DNA from: JADFUZ01 sp034430415
Lineage (GTDB): Bacteria; Chloroflexota; Dehalococcoidia; GIF9; AB-539-J10
Direction: 5' to 3'
DNA length: 7,542 bases
Assembly: GCA_034430415.1 (NCBI GenBank)
Contig: DAOUEN010000030.1
Location: 1 to 7,542 of the forward strand
How positions within the stretch are numbered: the stretch's first letter is position 1; the number at the start of each line of letters is the position of its first letter. The notes below the pieces were generated by a model. The model was not told the DNA's origin. It made no database searches and saw only the letters and a list, made by a program, of their open reading frames with translations. Position numbers and translations under genes: made by a program. Positions 5,649 to 7,542 of the stretch are shown one piece after another.

Positions 5649-7542
5649 CTACTCCGCCCAGTCCTTGGTGACCGTGGGCAGGCTCATGCGGCAGACCTGC
5701 CGGATGGCGGGTATCTGGGACACGAACAGGATGATGGCCGCGGACAGGCCGGCGATGACGTAAGACCTGGGATAGATGACCATGGGCATGCTCATGATGT
5801 CCGACTCGAACTGCTGCATGAAGTAGCTGGTGAGGTAGTAGCCGCCGGGAAGACCCATGGCGACCCCCAGGCAGCCGATGAGCAGGTTCTCCAGGCTGAG
5901 GACAAGGCTGAGCCTGAAGTTGCTCATACCGACGGCGCGCATGATGGCGATCTCCCGCCTCCGTTCCAGCACGTTTACCGTTACCCCGTTGAAGATGATG
6001 GCCATTCCCAGGGCGAAGCTAATAGCCAGCATCACGCCGATGAAGACCCAGAAGAAGCCCATCATTTCGTCGATAAAGCTCTCCACCTCGCCGGCGAGCT
6101 CGATGGAAGCGGTCTCGGGGAGCTTGTAGATCCTTTCCAGGAGTCCGGCCGACGGCGGCCCCTCGAAGCGGAGGAGCACGCCGGTAGCCGCCCCCGGCAG
6201 GCGCAGCAGCTCCTGGGCATCCTTCAGGGGCACATATGCCCTGCCTCCGAAGGGCTCATCGATCAAGCCTGCCAGTCTCATCTCGGCGTCGCCGACGGAG
6301 CCGATGATGGGCTCCAGGTGCAGCGTGTCCCCCGGGGCGGCGGCCAGCTTATGACTCAGGAAAGAGGTGAGCAGCACGCCGTCGGGGACGACGCTGGTGG
6401 GGGAGCCGTCGGGCGTCAGGAGGGTGTACATGGTGGAGCCTTCCTCCAGCCCCATGAGGCTGGTATCGCGTGACTGCCCCCCGTACTTCAGGCGGTAGGG
6501 CGCCTCCAGGATTGCCTCGGCTTCCTGTACGCCCTGGAGGCGCTCGATATAGGAGGCGGTCGCCGCCCCTGCCGTGCCCTGGAAGATGACCCTGGCGTCG
6601 TACTGCTGGATACGGTCGAACTGAGTGGACATCATCCAGTCCATGGCGTCCACGAAGGCCATGGATATGAGGATCATGGTCATCGCCGAGGCCACTCCCG
6701 TAGCCATGAAGAGGCTGCGGCGCAAGTTGCGGAAGACGTTGCGCAGGGGCAGCTTGAGCATGCTGGGAAGCAGGGGAAGGAAAGGGAACAGGATCTGGAG
6801 CATGGTGCGGTGTGTGGGGGGAGGGGTGGGAGGACGCATGGCCTCGGCGGGGCGCATCCTGGCCGTGGCCCACGCCGGCAGCAGGCCGGCCATCAGAGGG
6901 ACCCCGATTCCTATGATCATGCCGACGCCGACCACGTTCCAGTGCGGCTCGACGATGATGAACGGGATCTTGAGGTCTTCGGCATACACTGCGGTCAGCC
7001 AATCGGCGATGGCACCGCCTACCACCGCCCCGATGACCGAGCCGACGACGCCGACCACCAGGGCAAAGGCCATGTAGTGGAGCAGGATACGGAGCTTGCC
7101 GTATCCCAGGGCGCGCATCAGCCCTATCTGCACGCGCTGTGACTCCACCAGGCGGCTGAGAAGGACGTAGATGGCCAGGGCAGCCATGGAGAGAAAGACG
7201 GTGGGGAACAGCACGGCCATTTGCTTGAACCCATCCAGGTCCTGCTTGAGCAAGTTGTTGCTCACCTGGTCCTCTCTCTCTATCACGTAGGCGCTGCGAG
7301 CACCCTGAATAACGTCTATCTTCCTGGCGCTGATGGTCAGGGGCTCGTTCTTGGAGCTCATTCGCTTGATGTGGTAGCGCTGGAGGATCCGCTCCACCTG
7401 GCCAAACACGGCGCTGTGGTCCGCCTCCTCGTCCAGGGCCAGGCTGATCTCGTTGACCAGGCCGTTCATGTCGAAGAGAGACTCGGCCCTGGCCCGGGGG
7501 ACGAACAGGACGCCGAAGGTGCGCTCCGAGCTGAAGGGCTCC
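5649..7542 (-). CDS. FtsX-family ABC transporter permease, partial (5' end off right edge)
   Basis: The frame stays open from 7541 to the stop at 5649, giving 630 residues with the N-terminus missing; the methionine at 7469 is internal, since 24 sensible in-frame residues precede it. Residue numbers here count from that methionine. The protein holds two FtsX halves. Half one has membrane segments near 86-107, 130-158 and 178-200, with the coupling stretch 'ESQRVQIGLMRALGYGKLR' at 109-127. A proline-rich linker (212-219) leads to a segment near 254-275, then a soluble extracytoplasmic domain of the MacB type (about 280-470). Half two has segments near 472-497, 525-550 and 569-588, with 'ERRREIAIMRAVGMSNFR' at 502-519. 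Such permeases move lipoproteins, peptides or lipids, or act mechanically across the membrane, driven by a separate ATPase. No ATPase is in the window; it may lie upstream, past the right edge. Substrate unknown. Confidence 0.92.
   Translation of the reverse strand, partial: EPFSSERTFGVLFVPRARAESLFDMNGLVNEISLALDEEADHSAVFGQVERILQRYHIKRMSSKNEPLTISARKIDVIQGARSAYVIEREDQVSNNLLKQDLDGFKQMAVLFPTVFLSMAALAIYVLLSRLVESQRVQIGLMRALGYGKLRILLHYMAFALVVGVVGSVIGAVVGGAIADWLTAVYAEDLKIPFIIVEPHWNVVGVGMIIGIGVPLMAGLLPAWATARMRPAEAMRPPTPPPTHRTMLQILFPFLPLLPSMLKLPLRNVFRNLRRSLFMATGVASAMTMILISMAFVDAMDWMMSTQFDRIQQYDARVIFQGTAGAATASYIERLQGVQEAEAILEAPYRLKYGGQSRDTSLMGLEEGSTMYTLLTPDGSPTSVVPDGVLLTSFLSHKLAAAPGDTLHLEPIIGSVGDAEMRLAGLIDEPFGGRAYVPLKDAQELLRLPGAATGVLLRFEGPPSAGLLERIYKLPETASIELAGEVESFIDEMMGFFWVFIGVMLAISFALGMAIIFNGVTVNVLERRREIAIMRAVGMSNFRLSLVLSLENLLIGCLGVAMGLPGGYYLTSYFMQQFESDIMSMPMVIYPRSYVIAGLSAAIILFVSQIPAIRQVCRMSLPTVTKDWAE

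Noticed and set aside
5553..6473. 306-codon plus-strand open frame opposite the permease
   Set aside because: The product is rich in H, D, G and Q, as expected from the reverse complement of a membrane protein gene, and the minus frame has clear FtsX features.
7467..7469. Methionine as the true start of the permease
   Set aside because: The frame is open to the window edge with 24 plausible upstream residues, and the first extracytoplasmic domain would otherwise be cut short.

Overview
GC-rich, gene-dense bacterial chromosomal sequence with seven protein-coding genes, two of them cut by the window edges. I see no tRNA, rRNA, CRISPR array, transposase, phage gene or attachment site. The gene set (a DUF362 protein with a cysteine-rich tail, a YjbQ protein of the 'HITAGVYVNDAE' type, a small UPF0200-like kinase, a UvrD-type helicase started from a probable leaderless GTG), together with TTG starts and high GC, suggests Chloroflexota, perhaps Dehalococcoidia. 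That placement is an inference from protein flavour and not a proven assignment.

Layout. Left block, minus strand (2271 down to 1): yjbQ-like gene, then a DUF362 protein with putative Fe-S cysteines, then a nitroreductase-family flavoprotein that runs off the left edge. The first two are 61 nt apart and probably co-transcribed. The nitroreductase follows after 117 nt that hold a hairpin and a possible promoter of its own.

Centre, plus strand (2355 to 5018): a UvrD/Rep-type superfamily 1 helicase, then a small DUF6941-like protein with its own extended -10 promoter and a hairpin leader. The helicase and yjbQ are divergent. The 83 bp between them hold two facing -10 elements with a strong GC-rich inverted repeat between them that covers both -35 zones.

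Right block, minus strand (7542 down to 5049): an FtsX-family ABC transporter permease with two FtsX halves, open at the right edge, followed after 30 nt by a small P-loop kinase-like protein with a TTG start. The kinase gene converges on the DUF6941-like gene, and a 7-bp hairpin spans its stop codon in the short gap between them.

The genes look like housekeeping, redox, DNA repair and transport functions. I did not find a clear undescribed multi-gene system. The most informative points are the architecture of the divergent promoter region, the hairpin leader of the DUF6941-like gene, the GKD-type P-loop of the kinase, and the DUF362/nitroreductase redox pairing.
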